DNA from: Nonomuraea zeae
Lineage (GTDB): Bacteria; Actinomycetota; Actinomycetes; Streptosporangiales; Streptosporangiaceae
DNA length: 47,866 nt
Direction of reading: 5' to 3'
Assembly (NCBI RefSeq): GCF_005889725.1
Contig: NZ_VCKX01000065.1
Location: 1-47,866 of the forward strand
The number at the start of each line of letters is the position of its first letter. Position 1 is the stretch's first letter. The notes under the pieces are model-generated. The model had not been told where the DNA came from. It ran no database searches and was given only the letters and a program-made list of their open reading frames with translations. The position numbers and the translations under genes are program-made. Below are positions 1-7,727 of this stretch, one piece after another.

Positions 1-2
1 GT

Positions 3-554
3 CCCGCCCCCCAGCAGGCCCCCCAGAAGAACAGTCCGGCCCCCCAGCAGAACGAGTCGTCGGACATCACCCTGACCGGCGCCGACATCAAACGCATCCA
101 GGCGCAGAACACCCCCAAGCCCGCCTGGAAGATCGCTCTCTCATTCGCCATGACCAAGCGCGGGATCCCGTACGTCTGGGGCGGCACGAGCGATCGAGGA
201 TATGACTGCTCCGGACTCATGCTCAGGGCCTACGAGAAGGCGGGCATCGAACTCCCGCGTACGGCCAGAGAGCAGTACGGCGCGTTCTCCAAGAAGATCA
301 CCTGGGACAACCTCAAGCCCGGCGATCTCGTTTTCTTCAGCAACCTGGGACATGTCGGGATGATCTCCCGCCCCGGTTACATGGTGCACGCGCCGCACAC
401 CGGCGACGTGGTCAAGGAAGAGCAGCTCTCCGACTGGCGCAGAACCGCCTTCGTGGGCGCCGTCCGACCGGATCGCAAGGGCGTCCGGCAGTGGACGAAG
501 CTCAAGGAGCAGCGCGACACTCCGGCGCCGGCCACGCTGGCCGCCACTCTGTAA
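3..554 (+). CDS. NlpC/P60 cell-wall peptidase, 5'-truncated
   Basis: The C-terminal part of a secreted NlpC/P60 endopeptidase, an enzyme family that cuts peptide stems of peptidoglycan. The frame is already open at base 3, so the gene starts before the window; the first in-frame ATG at 150 falls inside the domain and is not the true start. The visible N-terminal part is a Gln/Pro/Ala-rich linker. The catalytic Cys lies in YDCSGLM, the His in LGHVGMI, and the third polar residue (His) in MVHAPHTG. The tail after the domain is short and ends TPAPATLAATL. The protein probably has an export signal and perhaps a coiled coil upstream, outside the window. Family assignment is firm; exact cleavage specificity is unknown. 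Confidence 0.93.
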   Translation, partial: PAPQQAPQKNSPAPQQNESSDITLTGADIKRIQAQNTPKPAWKIALSFAMTKRGIPYVWGGTSDRGYDCSGLMLRAYEKAGIELPRTAREQYGAFSKKITWDNLKPGDLVFFSNLGHVGMISRPGYMVHAPHTGDVVKEEQLSDWRRTAFVGAVRPDRKGVRQWTKLKEQRDTPAPATLAATL

Positions 555-604
555 AAAACTACCTGGCGTGGGCGGCCCGGCGCGGGGCCGCCCACGTCAG
601 GTAG
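553..604 (-). terminator. Intrinsic terminator for the 39-codon minus-strand gene
   Basis: A 19-bp inverted repeat (559-577 with 586-604, one G-T pair, 8-nt loop) is followed on the minus strand by six T (A tract at 553-558). It starts 3 bases after the stop of the small minus-strand ORF at 608-727. The run of T lies on the minus-strand side, so it belongs to that gene; it could also help end the NlpC/P60 transcript coming from the left. Confidence 0.85.
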
Positions 605-607
605 GCG

Positions 608-727
608 CTAACGACCCGAGCTCTGCGGTGCGCCGCCGTTGTCCCTGCGGTCGAGTGCGGTCTGGAGGGCCTCCGCGGCCTCGTCCTCGTGCTCTTCCGC
701 ACGGTTCCAGGCATACATCTCGTACAT
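608..727 (-). CDS. Small acidic protein of 39 residues, unknown function
   Basis: An ATG-to-TAG frame of 40 codons, too short for most gene finders. The product begins MYEMYAWNRAEEHEDEAAEA and ends in a polar Gly/Ser tail. It is acidic, has three aromatic residues plus Trp at its start, and is followed by a predicted helix. Third codon positions are nearly all G or C, as in the real genes nearby. A strong intrinsic terminator starts three bases after the stop, which is the best evidence that this is an independent transcript. A second in-frame ATG lies at codon 4. No strong Shine-Dalgarno is visible. A 15-codon leader-like ORF lies about 160 bases upstream on the same strand. I do not recognise the family and assign no function. 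Confidence 0.6.
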   Translation of the reverse strand: MYEMYAWNRAEEHEDEAAEALQTALDRRDNGGAPQSSGR

Positions 728-880
728 GTGATCTCATCTCATTTCGCGGGCGCGTTCCAACGGAAGAAGTCGGACCCCGGTCGCGAATCCGAACCGGGCC
801 TGATCTCGTGGTCCGGGTCACGGACCGGACGAAAGGGACTTACAGGCCGACGCAACGCCGCTCACCGCGGCGAGTCGTCG

Positions 881-911
881 ACCTGCCCTAACAGGCCCCG
901 CCGCGGCAGGT
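881..911 (-). promoter_or_regulatory. Hairpin enclosing the end of the leader-like ORF
   Basis: ACCTGCC (911-905, minus strand) can pair with GGCAGGT (887-881). The stem spans the last codons and stop of the short ORF at 888-935. Further small stems follow at 856-872, 810-826 and 776-798. The layout resembles the ilvB leader at 28088-28162, but I see no T-rich terminator between 888 and 727. Apart from these stems, the 728-996 stretch shows nothing else I can support. Confidence 0.4.
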
Positions 912-935
912 AATAAGTACGAGAACCTGGCGCAT
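888..935 (-). CDS. Candidate branched-chain amino acid leader peptide
   Basis: A 15-residue ORF, MRQVLVLITCRGGAC, with the run Val-Leu-Val-Leu-Ile. The codons used in the run (GTT CTC GTA CTT ATT) are mostly uncommon ones in this GC-rich DNA, as expected for a sensor peptide. It shares TTCTCGTA with the ilvB leader in this same window, and a hairpin encloses its stop codon. It lies just beyond the serA terminator and upstream of the 39-codon gene at 608-727. In other actinobacteria leuB can follow serA, so this might be a regulatory leader left behind after rearrangement. No downstream amino-acid gene is present, and translation is unproven. Confidence 0.45.
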   Translation of the reverse strand: MRQVLVLITCRGGAC

Positions 936-996
936 CCTCAGCAACGTTACCTCAGCAATCTCGTTGGATGTCCTAGTATCTCGCATGCTGAGACAA

Positions 997-1042
997 CACA
1001 AAGGGCCGCCACCCGGGACGATCCGGGTGGCGGCCCTTTGTG
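997..1042 (-). terminator. serA terminator
   Basis: A perfect 20-bp inverted repeat (997-1016 with 1023-1042) with a 6-nt loop sits 15 bases after the serA stop codon. The arms begin CACAAAGGGCCGCC, so the minus-strand stem ends in a short T run (CTTTGTG). Confidence 0.85.
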
Positions 1043-1057
1043 CGGAGCCGGGCTGGG

Positions 1058-2647
1058 TCAGACCTCCAGGTCCACCGTGCGGCCGCTCTCGCCGCCGATC
1101 TCGGCCACGATCTGGTCGACCACGTCGGCCGGGATCGCGGAGTCGACGGTCAGCGCGATGAGCGCCTTGCCACCCTTGACGTCCCGGGCGACCTGCATCG
1201 AGGCGATGTTGATGCCGTGCTCGCCGAGCAGGCGGCCGACGACGCCGACGATGCCGGGGCGGTCGGTGTAGGTGAAGAAGCACAGGTGGGCCGTCGGCTC
1301 GATCTCCATCTCGTAGCCGTTGACCTCGACGATCTTCGTGATCTGGCGCGGCCCGGAGAGCGTGCCGGAGACCGAGACCTGGCGGCCGTCGGCGAGCACG
1401 CCGCGCACGGTCACCACATTGCGCCAGTCGGGGCTGTCGGCGCTGGTGACCAGCTCGACGGTGATGCCGCGGTCCTTGGCCAGCAGCGGGGCGTTGACGT
1501 AGGTGACCTGCTCCTCGATCACGTCGGCGAACACGCCCTTGAGCGCGGCCAGCTCGATCACCCGCACGTCCTGGGAGGCGATCTCGCCGCGGACCTCGAC
1601 GTCGAGCTTGGTGGCGACCTCGCCGGCCAGCGCCGTGAACACCCGGCCCAGCTTCTCGGCCAGCGGCAGGCCCGGCTTGACGTCCTCGGCCACCGCGCCG
1701 CCCTGGACGTTGACGGCGTCCGGCACGAACTCGCCCGCGAGCGCCAGCTTCACGCTGCGCGCGACCTGGGTGCCGGCCTTCTCCTGGGCCTCGTGCGTGG
1801 AGGCGCCCAGGTGCGGCGTGGCGACGACCTGGTCGAGCTCGAACAGCGGGCTGTCGGTGCAGGGCTCCTTGGCGAACACGTCGAGGCCCGCTCCGGCGAC
1901 CCGGCCCTCCTTGATCGCCGAGTAGAGGGCGCCCTCGTCGACGATGCCGCCGCGGGCCACGTTGATGATCCGCACCGACGGCTTGACCTCGTGCAGCTCC
2001 TTGTCACCGATGAGCCCGAGCGTCTCCTTGGACTTGGGCAGGTGGACGGTGATGAAGTCGGCCTGCTTGAGCACCTCTTCGAGGCTGAGCAGCTTGACGC
2101 CCATCTGCGCGGCGCGGGCCGGCGGCAGGTAGGGGTCGTAGGCGATCAGCTCGACGCCGAACGGCTGGAGCCGCTGGGCCACGAGCTGGCCGATCTTGCC
2201 GAGACCGAGGATGCCGACGACCTTCTCGTCCAGCTCGACACCGGTGTACTTCGAGCGCTTCCACTCGCCGTTCTTCAGCGCGGTGTGGGCCTGGGCCGTG
2301 TTGCGCGCGCTGGCCAGGATGAGGGCGATGGTCTGCTCGGCGGCGCTGGTGATGTTGGAGGTCGGGGCGTTGACCACCATGACACCGGCCTTGGTGGCGG
2401 CCTCGACGTCGACGTTGTCGAGACCGACGCCGGCGCGGGCGACCACGCGCAGCTTGGGCGCGGCGGCGATGGCCTCGGCGTCGACCTGCGTGGCGGAGCG
2501 GACGATCAGCGCGTCCACGTCGGCGAGGGCCGGCAGCAGCTGGGAACGGTCGGCGCCGTCGGTGTGGCGGACCTCGAAATCGGCTCCGAGCACGGCGAGG
2601 CCGGCCTCGGACAGCTCCTCTGCGACCAGAACGACGGGCTTGTTCAC
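1058..2647 (-). CDS. serA: D-3-phosphoglycerate dehydrogenase
   Basis: First enzyme of serine synthesis: oxidises 3-phosphoglycerate to 3-phosphohydroxypyruvate with NAD+ in the cytoplasm. The 529-residue product is the long actinobacterial form. It has an N-terminal substrate/NAD domain with the GLGKIG nucleotide loop near residue 150, the ARGGIVDEGAL segment, the catalytic His in PHLGAST, then the intervening allosteric substrate-binding domain and a C-terminal ACT domain (PGIVGVVGRLLGEHGINIAS) that senses serine. I chose the GTG at 2647 because VNKPVVLVAEE is the usual start and AAGGAT lies at the right distance upstream; the frame stays open to 2848 but the extra part is AT-rich promoter DNA. 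A GC-rich hairpin (2681-2706) sits in the leader. Confidence 0.96.
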   Translation of the reverse strand: MNKPVVLVAEELSEAGLAVLGADFEVRHTDGADRSQLLPALADVDALIVRSATQVDAEAIAAAPKLRVVARAGVGLDNVDVEAATKAGVMVVNAPTSNITSAAEQTIALILASARNTAQAHTALKNGEWKRSKYTGVELDEKVVGILGLGKIGQLVAQRLQPFGVELIAYDPYLPPARAAQMGVKLLSLEEVLKQADFITVHLPKSKETLGLIGDKELHEVKPSVRIINVARGGIVDEGALYSAIKEGRVAGAGLDVFAKEPCTDSPLFELDQVVATPHLGASTHEAQEKAGTQVARSVKLALAGEFVPDAVNVQGGAVAEDVKPGLPLAEKLGRVFTALAGEVATKLDVEVRGEIASQDVRVIELAALKGVFADVIEEQVTYVNAPLLAKDRGITVELVTSADSPDWRNVVTVRGVLADGRQVSVSGTLSGPRQITKIVEVNGYEMEIEPTAHLCFFTYTDRPGIVGVVGRLLGEHGINIASMQVARDVKGGKALIALTVDSAIPADVVDQIVAEIGGESGRTVDLEV

Positions 2648-2734
2648 TGGTGTGGATCCTTCGCGACATGCGGCGGGCTTCGGGGGACACGTCCACGGAT
2701 CCCCCGACGGTCCCACAGAGTGTATCCGGCGCTT

Positions 2735-2748
2735 GTGAACGCGTTCAC
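2735..2748. promoter_or_regulatory. 14-bp perfect palindrome upstream of serA
   Basis: GTGAACGCGTTCAC reads the same on both strands. It lies 87 bases upstream of the serA start, in the space shared with the plus-strand gene at 2877. The form suits a dimeric repressor (LacI or GntR type), but the regulator is unknown. Confidence 0.4.
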
Positions 2749-2824
2749 GAGAGACCCACGATGTGAGACGGGTCGGCTGTACCCAGCGGAGCAAAAACTC
2801 ATCCACACTGCGCACATCTTTGTC

Positions 2825-2854
2825 TTGATCGGGAGATTTATTCGCCATTAGCCT
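2825..2854 (+). promoter_or_regulatory. Possible promoter for the SseB-like gene
   Basis: TTGATC (2825-2830) and TAGCCT (2849-2854) are separated by 18 bases and would start transcription a few bases before the 2877 ATG. This is a fair match to the housekeeping consensus and nothing more. Confidence 0.35.
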
Positions 2855-2876
2855 GATAAGCCGTGGCCGACTACCT

Positions 2877-3743
2877 ATGGTTCGCTATATGAGCATCGGG
2901 AATCCTGCGCTTGCCGACGTGCTCGCCCAGCATGGCACCCCCCATCGCCTGCTGAGCGCTCTCGCCGACGGTGGAATCCTGGTGGCAGTGCGACCAGATC
3001 GTTCGGTCGTCCTAGGGACGACCCAAGCCGGGGACCGAGTCCTGCTCGGTTACACCGGTCCTGCTACCTATGCCAGGCACCGCGGCAGTCATTCCCTATC
3101 GGCGTGCGACGCCGACACCATCCTGGACATCCAGCGCGTCACCGGCGTGCGGGAGATCGTGATCGACGCGGCCGGACCAGCCGCTGCGGCCGTGCCGATC
3201 GACGATCTTCAGCGCTTCCTCACGTCGACGCGCACGGGGCCGCATCCCGTCCTCTCCGGGGCGGTGCCGGCCGCTTACGCGACGGGCGCGATGGCCACCG
3301 TGTCACGCGGTGCCGCGCTGGCCCAGGTGGCGCCACCCAGCCCGCAGGCCCCGACGCTGCCGTGGGTGCCCGCGCCCAGGCCGCATCTGTCGGGTCCGAT
3401 GCAGCAGGTGGACCCGGGCTACCGGCGGTGCGCGCACCCGATCCTGCCCGCGCTGCGGCAGGCCATCTCGTACCTGCTGATGGACTTCCCGCTCGTGCAC
3501 CACGTCTGGATCTCCGAGGCCCGCACGGCGTCGGGGGCTCCGGGGATCATGCTGCACGTGAAGGTGCACATGTCCGCGGCCGAAGACGTCGTACGCGACC
3601 TGCACCGCCTGGTACGCGCCCGCCTGCCGCAGTTCGCGGCCTCCGGGGCGCCGATCCTCATGGCCAGGGTGGCGGACGCGCGCAGCGAGCGCCGGATGAT
3701 CGAGATCGGCGCGCACGTCGTGTGCGCCGACGTCTCCGAGTGA
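2877..3743 (+). CDS. SseB-like domain protein, unknown function
   Basis: A 288-residue soluble protein. Residues about 28-130 look like the SseB N-terminal fold common in actinobacterial proteins of unknown role (GGILVAVRPDRSVVLGTTQ, GDRVLLGYT, a later VREIVIDAAGPAAAAVPI). A Pro/Ala-rich linker (about 150-185) leads to a second domain of about 100 residues with a possible helix (HPILPALRQAISYLLMDFPL) and strands ending ARVADARSERRMIEIGAHVVC. There is no signal peptide or membrane segment. Starts at 2877 or 2889 are both possible; neither has a clear Shine-Dalgarno, and a promoter-like pair ends only ~20 bases upstream, so the message may be nearly leaderless. The family link is moderate; the job is unknown. 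Confidence 0.75.
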   Translation: MVRYMSIGNPALADVLAQHGTPHRLLSALADGGILVAVRPDRSVVLGTTQAGDRVLLGYTGPATYARHRGSHSLSACDADTILDIQRVTGVREIVIDAAGPAAAAVPIDDLQRFLTSTRTGPHPVLSGAVPAAYATGAMATVSRGAALAQVAPPSPQAPTLPWVPAPRPHLSGPMQQVDPGYRRCAHPILPALRQAISYLLMDFPLVHHVWISEARTASGAPGIMLHVKVHMSAAEDVVRDLHRLVRARLPQFAASGAPILMARVADARSERRMIEIGAHVVCADVSE

Positions 3744-3759
3744 GGTAGCGGCAGCGGCG

Positions 3760-3779
3760 GGGCCCGGGAAACTGGGCCC
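3760..3779 (+). terminator. GC hairpin after the SseB-like gene
   Basis: GGGCCC at 3760-3765 can pair with GGGCCC at 3774-3779 across an 8-nt loop, 17 bases after the stop codon. There is no T run, so it may be a weak terminator or a leader hairpin of the symporter gene that follows. Confidence 0.3.
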
Positions 3780-3814
3780 TACCGAACAAGCTCTCGCTCG
3801 GCTTCAATGAGGGC

Positions 3815-5176
3815 ATGATCGCACCGGCGCTGAGCACGCCCACGGTCCCCCGGGGTGTGCGCCTCGGCTATGGCGTCGGCTCCTTCTGCACGGCCACGGT
3901 CAACGCCGTGCCCGGCCTGCTCCTGCTGTACTACATGACCAACTTCCTGGCGGTGCCCGCGTGGCTGGCCGGGGTGGTGGTGACCGCGCCCAAGGCGTGG
4001 GACCTGATCATCAACCCGCTGGTCGGCCGCTGGTCGGACCGGACCAGGTCGCGCATGGGCCCGCGGCGGCCCTGGCTGCTGGCCGGCGCCTGCACGCTGC
4101 CGATCGCGTTCTTCCTGGTGTTCGCGGGGCCGCCGCTGACGGGCGTCCCGGCCGCGCTGTACGTGGGGGCCTGCTTCATGGCGACCGCGACGGCGTACGC
4201 GCTGTTCGAGGTGCCGTACAAGGCGATGCCCGGCGAGATGACGCACGACTACCACGAGCGCACCTCGCTGCTGCAGTGGCGGATGATCTTCATCGGCGCG
4301 GCCACCGCGATCAGCGGCGTGCTCGCCCCCGCCATCGTCACCAGCCAGGGCGAGGACGGCACGCTGGGCAGCTACCGGCTGATGGCGGTCACGATCGCGG
4401 TCATCCTGCTGGCCTCGATGCTCGGCTCGTTCTTCGGCACCGCCCGCGCCCCCATGACCGGCGCGCCCGAGCCCGACCGCGGCGGGTGGCGCGAGCAGTT
4501 CGCCGCGATCAAGGGGAACTCGCCGTTCATCTGGATCACGGCGCTGGCCTGCACGCAGATGCTCGCCGTGAGCATGATGCTGGCCGCGGCGCCCTATTTC
4601 GCCGCCTACACCATCGGCACGCCCGCGGCCACGCAGACGCTGTTCGCGGCGCTGGTGGGCCCGATGCTGCTGACGATGCCGCTGTGGGTGCGGCTGTCCA
4701 GGCGCTTCGACAAGCGCGGGGCGATGATCCTGGCCGCGCTGCTGTTCGGCGGCGGCACGGCGGCGGCCGTGGCCACCCCGCTGTTCGGGGCCGTCTACGC
4801 CCACCTGACGATCCTGGTGGTCGGCGTCGGCATCGCGGGGGTGCAGCTGCTGCTGTTCTCGATGCTCGCGGACGTGATCGCCGCGGACGCGGCGCGGACG
4901 GGCAAGCGGCGGGCGGGCGTGCTGACCGGGCTGTGGACGGCGATCGAGAGCGGGGTCAGCTCGTTCGGCGCGCTGATCTTCGGGGTGATCCTGTCGCTGG
5001 GCGGCTTCATCGAGTCGGAGCCGAGCACCCCGGTCCAGCAGCCGGACAGCGCGGTGACCGCGGTCCTCATCGGACAGACCGCGGTCCCCGCAGTGATCAT
5101 CTTCGTGTCGGTGCTGATGACGCTGAAGTACCGCCTCACGCCACCCGACGGGCCAGCACCGGACGCGTCCTCGTGA
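3815..5176 (+). CDS. GPH-family (MelB-like) sugar:cation symporter
   Basis: A 453-residue MFS transporter of the glycoside-pentoside-hexuronide type, with about 12 hydrophobic segments. The diagnostic loop between helices 2 and 3 is clear: DLIINPLVGRWSDRTRSRMGPRRPWLL, near residues 62-88, where the Asp of the helix-2 motif and the Arg-rich loop are typical of MelB relatives. It should import a sugar or glycoside with a cation; the substrate cannot be told. GAGGGC just before the 3815 ATG is the likely ribosome site. The last 41 bases overlap the 3' end of the convergent permease gene on the other strand, so there is no room for an ordinary terminator between them. Confidence 0.9.
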   Translation: MIAPALSTPTVPRGVRLGYGVGSFCTATVNAVPGLLLLYYMTNFLAVPAWLAGVVVTAPKAWDLIINPLVGRWSDRTRSRMGPRRPWLLAGACTLPIAFFLVFAGPPLTGVPAALYVGACFMATATAYALFEVPYKAMPGEMTHDYHERTSLLQWRMIFIGAATAISGVLAPAIVTSQGEDGTLGSYRLMAVTIAVILLASMLGSFFGTARAPMTGAPEPDRGGWREQFAAIKGNSPFIWITALACTQMLAVSMMLAAAPYFAAYTIGTPAATQTLFAALVGPMLLTMPLWVRLSRRFDKRGAMILAALLFGGGTAAAVATPLFGAVYAHLTILVVGVGIAGVQLLLFSMLADVIAADAARTGKRRAGVLTGLWTAIESGVSSFGALIFGVILSLGGFIESEPSTPVQQPDSAVTAVLIGQTAVPAVIIFVSVLMTLKYRLTPPDGPAPDASS

Positions 5177-7727
5177 CCAGCCCGGCCAGCAGGGCGGCCA
5201 GCAGCGGCAGGCCGAGCACCACCCCGGCCAGGAACAGCCACGGGATGGAGATCGTGACGGGCCCGGGAGCCCCGACGATCCCCTCCAGGGTCCCGTAGAA
5301 CTCCCGCGTCAGCGGATAGCTCAGCGCGAGGCCGCTGACCGCGCCGCCGGCCAGCCCCACGAGCGCGCCCAGGAGCGCGATGTAGCCGGCCTGGGCGGCC
5401 ACCACGAGCCTGCGGGTCCGTGACGGCCCCCCGACGGCCGAGAGGGTGTCGAGGTCCTGGCGCATGTCGGCCGCGGCCAGCCCGGTGGCCGCGAACGTGC
5501 CGCCGAGCACCACGACGAGCGCGGCCCCGAGCAACACCAGGAGCGTGTTGAGCAGGCCGTCGTCGGGGCCCTCCACCGTGTCGAGGAAGGCGATGCCGCT
5601 CACCGCCCTGAGGTCGCGGCCCAGGCGGTCCAGGCTGTCCAGGTCGGCGGGGATCCCCGTGGTGTAGACGGCGCGCTCGGCCACGTCGAGCCCGGCCGCC
5701 CGCACGGCCGAGGCCGGGATCAGCGCGCCGGTCTGCGTGGGCTCGGCGCCGCTCGACACCACGGCCGGCACCTTGAACACCTTGGCCGGTTTGGTCGCCC
5801 CGGCGTCCTGGTCCCTGGCGTCCAGCTCGATCATGCCGTCCCGCACGACCTCGGGGTTGAAGGCCACGGCCTTGCCCGCGGCCAGCGCCGCGGCGGCCTG
5901 CGGATCGTGCCGTCTCTGGAGGAAGGTGAGCAGCCGCTCGTCACCGATCGGCAGCGACATGAACAGGTAGCCGGGCGGCACGCAGCGCTCGCGGCAGCTT
6001 CTGTGATCCCAGGCCGGTCTCAGCGCCAGGCCCCTGCCCCGTGCGTCCATCGCCTCCTGTCCCGGGGTCAGGGCGGCCGCTGGAAGTCTCCGTCCGACCT
6101 CCGCGCGCAACCTGGCCCAGCCCTGGTCGTCGAGGCCGCGGCCGCTGATCGCCAGGGTCCCCGTGGGCGCAACGGCGTCGCGCTTCGCCTCTCGCTTCGC
6201 GTACGAGCTGCTGACGCCGATGCCGACGGTGACCGCCACCATGGTGGCCGCCATGACGGCCGCGGCGGCCGAGGCCGTACGGACGCGGTGGCGGGAGGCG
6301 TCGCGGACGGACAGGCGCACCGGGAGCGGCAGCCGCCCGGCCAGCCGCTCCGAGGCCTGGACCAGCCACGGCATCAGTGCGACCAGCCCCAGCACGAGCA
6401 GCAGGGCGGAGGATGCGACGGACACCTGGCCGCGCCGCAGCGCGACATAGGTCGCGCCGAGCCCGAGCAGCACCAGCGCGAACCCCAGCACCGGGCGGCC
6501 GGCGCGCTTGTGCGCGTCCGTGCTCGCCCGACCGGCCAGCACCTGGGCGGGGCGCTGCCGGGCGGCCTGGATCGCGGGCACGATCGCCGCCGTCAGGCCG
6601 CTGACCACGCCCAGCGCGGCCACGCCGAGCACCGGCGGCCACGGCACCTCCACGGGACCGTGCGTCCAGTCCAGCGAGCGGGCCAGGAGAGCTTCGCCCA
6701 GCGCGCCCGCGCCGATCCCCAGCGCGGCGCCGAGCAGGGCCGCCGCGCCGCCGAGCACGAGCCCGTCCGCCAGCACGATCGTCCCGAGCTGCCGGCCGGA
6801 AGCACCCTGGGCGGCGAGCACGGCGAGCTCCCTGCGCCTGCGCCGCAGCCCGACGGCGAAGGCGGGGCCCGCCAGCAGGACGGTCTCCATGACGGCGAGG
6901 ACGACCATGATGCCGAGCGAGGTCAGTTCGCGCAGGTTCGACGGCGTGTCCGCCCGGGCGAGCTCGGACCGCGTCGCGTTCTCCGTCACGTGGCGGGAGC
7001 TGACGGCCAGGCCCACCCGGTTCAGCCGCCGGATCTCCGCCCGGTCGACCGGATCCGGGGTCTGGACCAGCCAGCCGCTGCTGTCGCCGTCGTTCTGGTG
7101 CGACAGCACGCCCTCCGGCAGGCCGGCCAGCTCCGGGAGCCCCGGCCGGTTCGGGTTCTCGATGACGCCGACCACCAGGACCGGGCGGTCCCTGCGCGTC
7201 ACCTTGATCGTGCCGCCTATCCGCGCGCCGCGGTCGAGCATCGCCCGGGACACCGCGGCCTCCCCGGGGGCGGCGGCGTACCGGCCGGCCACCAGCGGGC
7301 GCATCCCTCTGGTCATCGGGTCGCGCAGGTCCACTTCGAGCACCTCCGTCCGGTCGTAGACGTCGGTGACGCGGACCTCCACGGCGTTGTTCTGCCAGCG
7401 CAGGAAGCGGCCCTTGATCAGGGTGCCGAGCTCGGCGACCGTCCACTGCCGGCCCGTGCCGTCGCCGGGGGACGGCCCGAACGACTGGCCGCTGTAGTCC
7501 TGCTCGACCGGGGCCCGGGACGGAGCCGTGATCAGGCGCGCGTCCGCCGAGCCCAGCAGCGAGGGCAGCTTCTCCTGCGGGTTGACGCTCGTGGTGGCGG
7601 CGCCGGTGAGCAGCGCCGTGATGGCCAGGACGGGCAGGCCGATCAGCACCATGACCAGCGCGCTGCGCCCCTTCGAGCGCCAGGCGTCCCTGCGGGAGAT
7701 CCGCAGCGCGGCGCGGAACGCGCTCAT
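5136..7727 (-). CDS. ABC transporter permease, FtsX/MacB type
   Basis: An 863-residue membrane protein: one N-terminal helix (residues about 24-46), a large extracytoplasmic domain (50-265), three helices, then a second helix, a further extracytoplasmic domain (about 515-715) and three C-terminal helices. This duplicated FtsX layout belongs to exporters of peptides, antibiotics or lipoproteins, or to mechanotransmitters. Its start ATG overlaps the stop of the ATPase gene by four bases (ATGA), so the two are translationally coupled as subunits of one transporter. The PadR gene is first in the operon. The tail overlaps the convergent symporter gene by 41 bp. Substrate unknown. Confidence 0.92.
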   Translation of the reverse strand: MSAFRAALRISRRDAWRSKGRSALVMVLIGLPVLAITALLTGAATTSVNPQEKLPSLLGSADARLITAPSRAPVEQDYSGQSFGPSPGDGTGRQWTVAELGTLIKGRFLRWQNNAVEVRVTDVYDRTEVLEVDLRDPMTRGMRPLVAGRYAAAPGEAAVSRAMLDRGARIGGTIKVTRRDRPVLVVGVIENPNRPGLPELAGLPEGVLSHQNDGDSSGWLVQTPDPVDRAEIRRLNRVGLAVSSRHVTENATRSELARADTPSNLRELTSLGIMVVLAVMETVLLAGPAFAVGLRRRRRELAVLAAQGASGRQLGTIVLADGLVLGGAAALLGAALGIGAGALGEALLARSLDWTHGPVEVPWPPVLGVAALGVVSGLTAAIVPAIQAARQRPAQVLAGRASTDAHKRAGRPVLGFALVLLGLGATYVALRRGQVSVASSALLLVLGLVALMPWLVQASERLAGRLPLPVRLSVRDASRHRVRTASAAAAVMAATMVAVTVGIGVSSSYAKREAKRDAVAPTGTLAISGRGLDDQGWARLRAEVGRRLPAAALTPGQEAMDARGRGLALRPAWDHRSCRERCVPPGYLFMSLPIGDERLLTFLQRRHDPQAAAALAAGKAVAFNPEVVRDGMIELDARDQDAGATKPAKVFKVPAVVSSGAEPTQTGALIPASAVRAAGLDVAERAVYTTGIPADLDSLDRLGRDLRAVSGIAFLDTVEGPDDGLLNTLLVLLGAALVVVLGGTFAATGLAAADMRQDLDTLSAVGGPSRTRRLVVAAQAGYIALLGALVGLAGGAVSGLALSYPLTREFYGTLEGIVGAPGPVTISIPWLFLAGVVLGLPLLAALLAGLVTRTRPVLARRVA

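Noticed and set aside
770..800. tRNA T-arm-like string (CGAATCC between GGT and ACC)
   Set aside because: The stem does not pair as a T-arm on either strand and no acceptor, D or anticodon arm surrounds it.
1040..2851. 603-codon plus-strand ORF over serA
   Set aside because: It is the antisense shadow of serA; its product is low-complexity Asp/Leu/Gly/Arg-rich with no motifs, as usual in GC-rich DNA.
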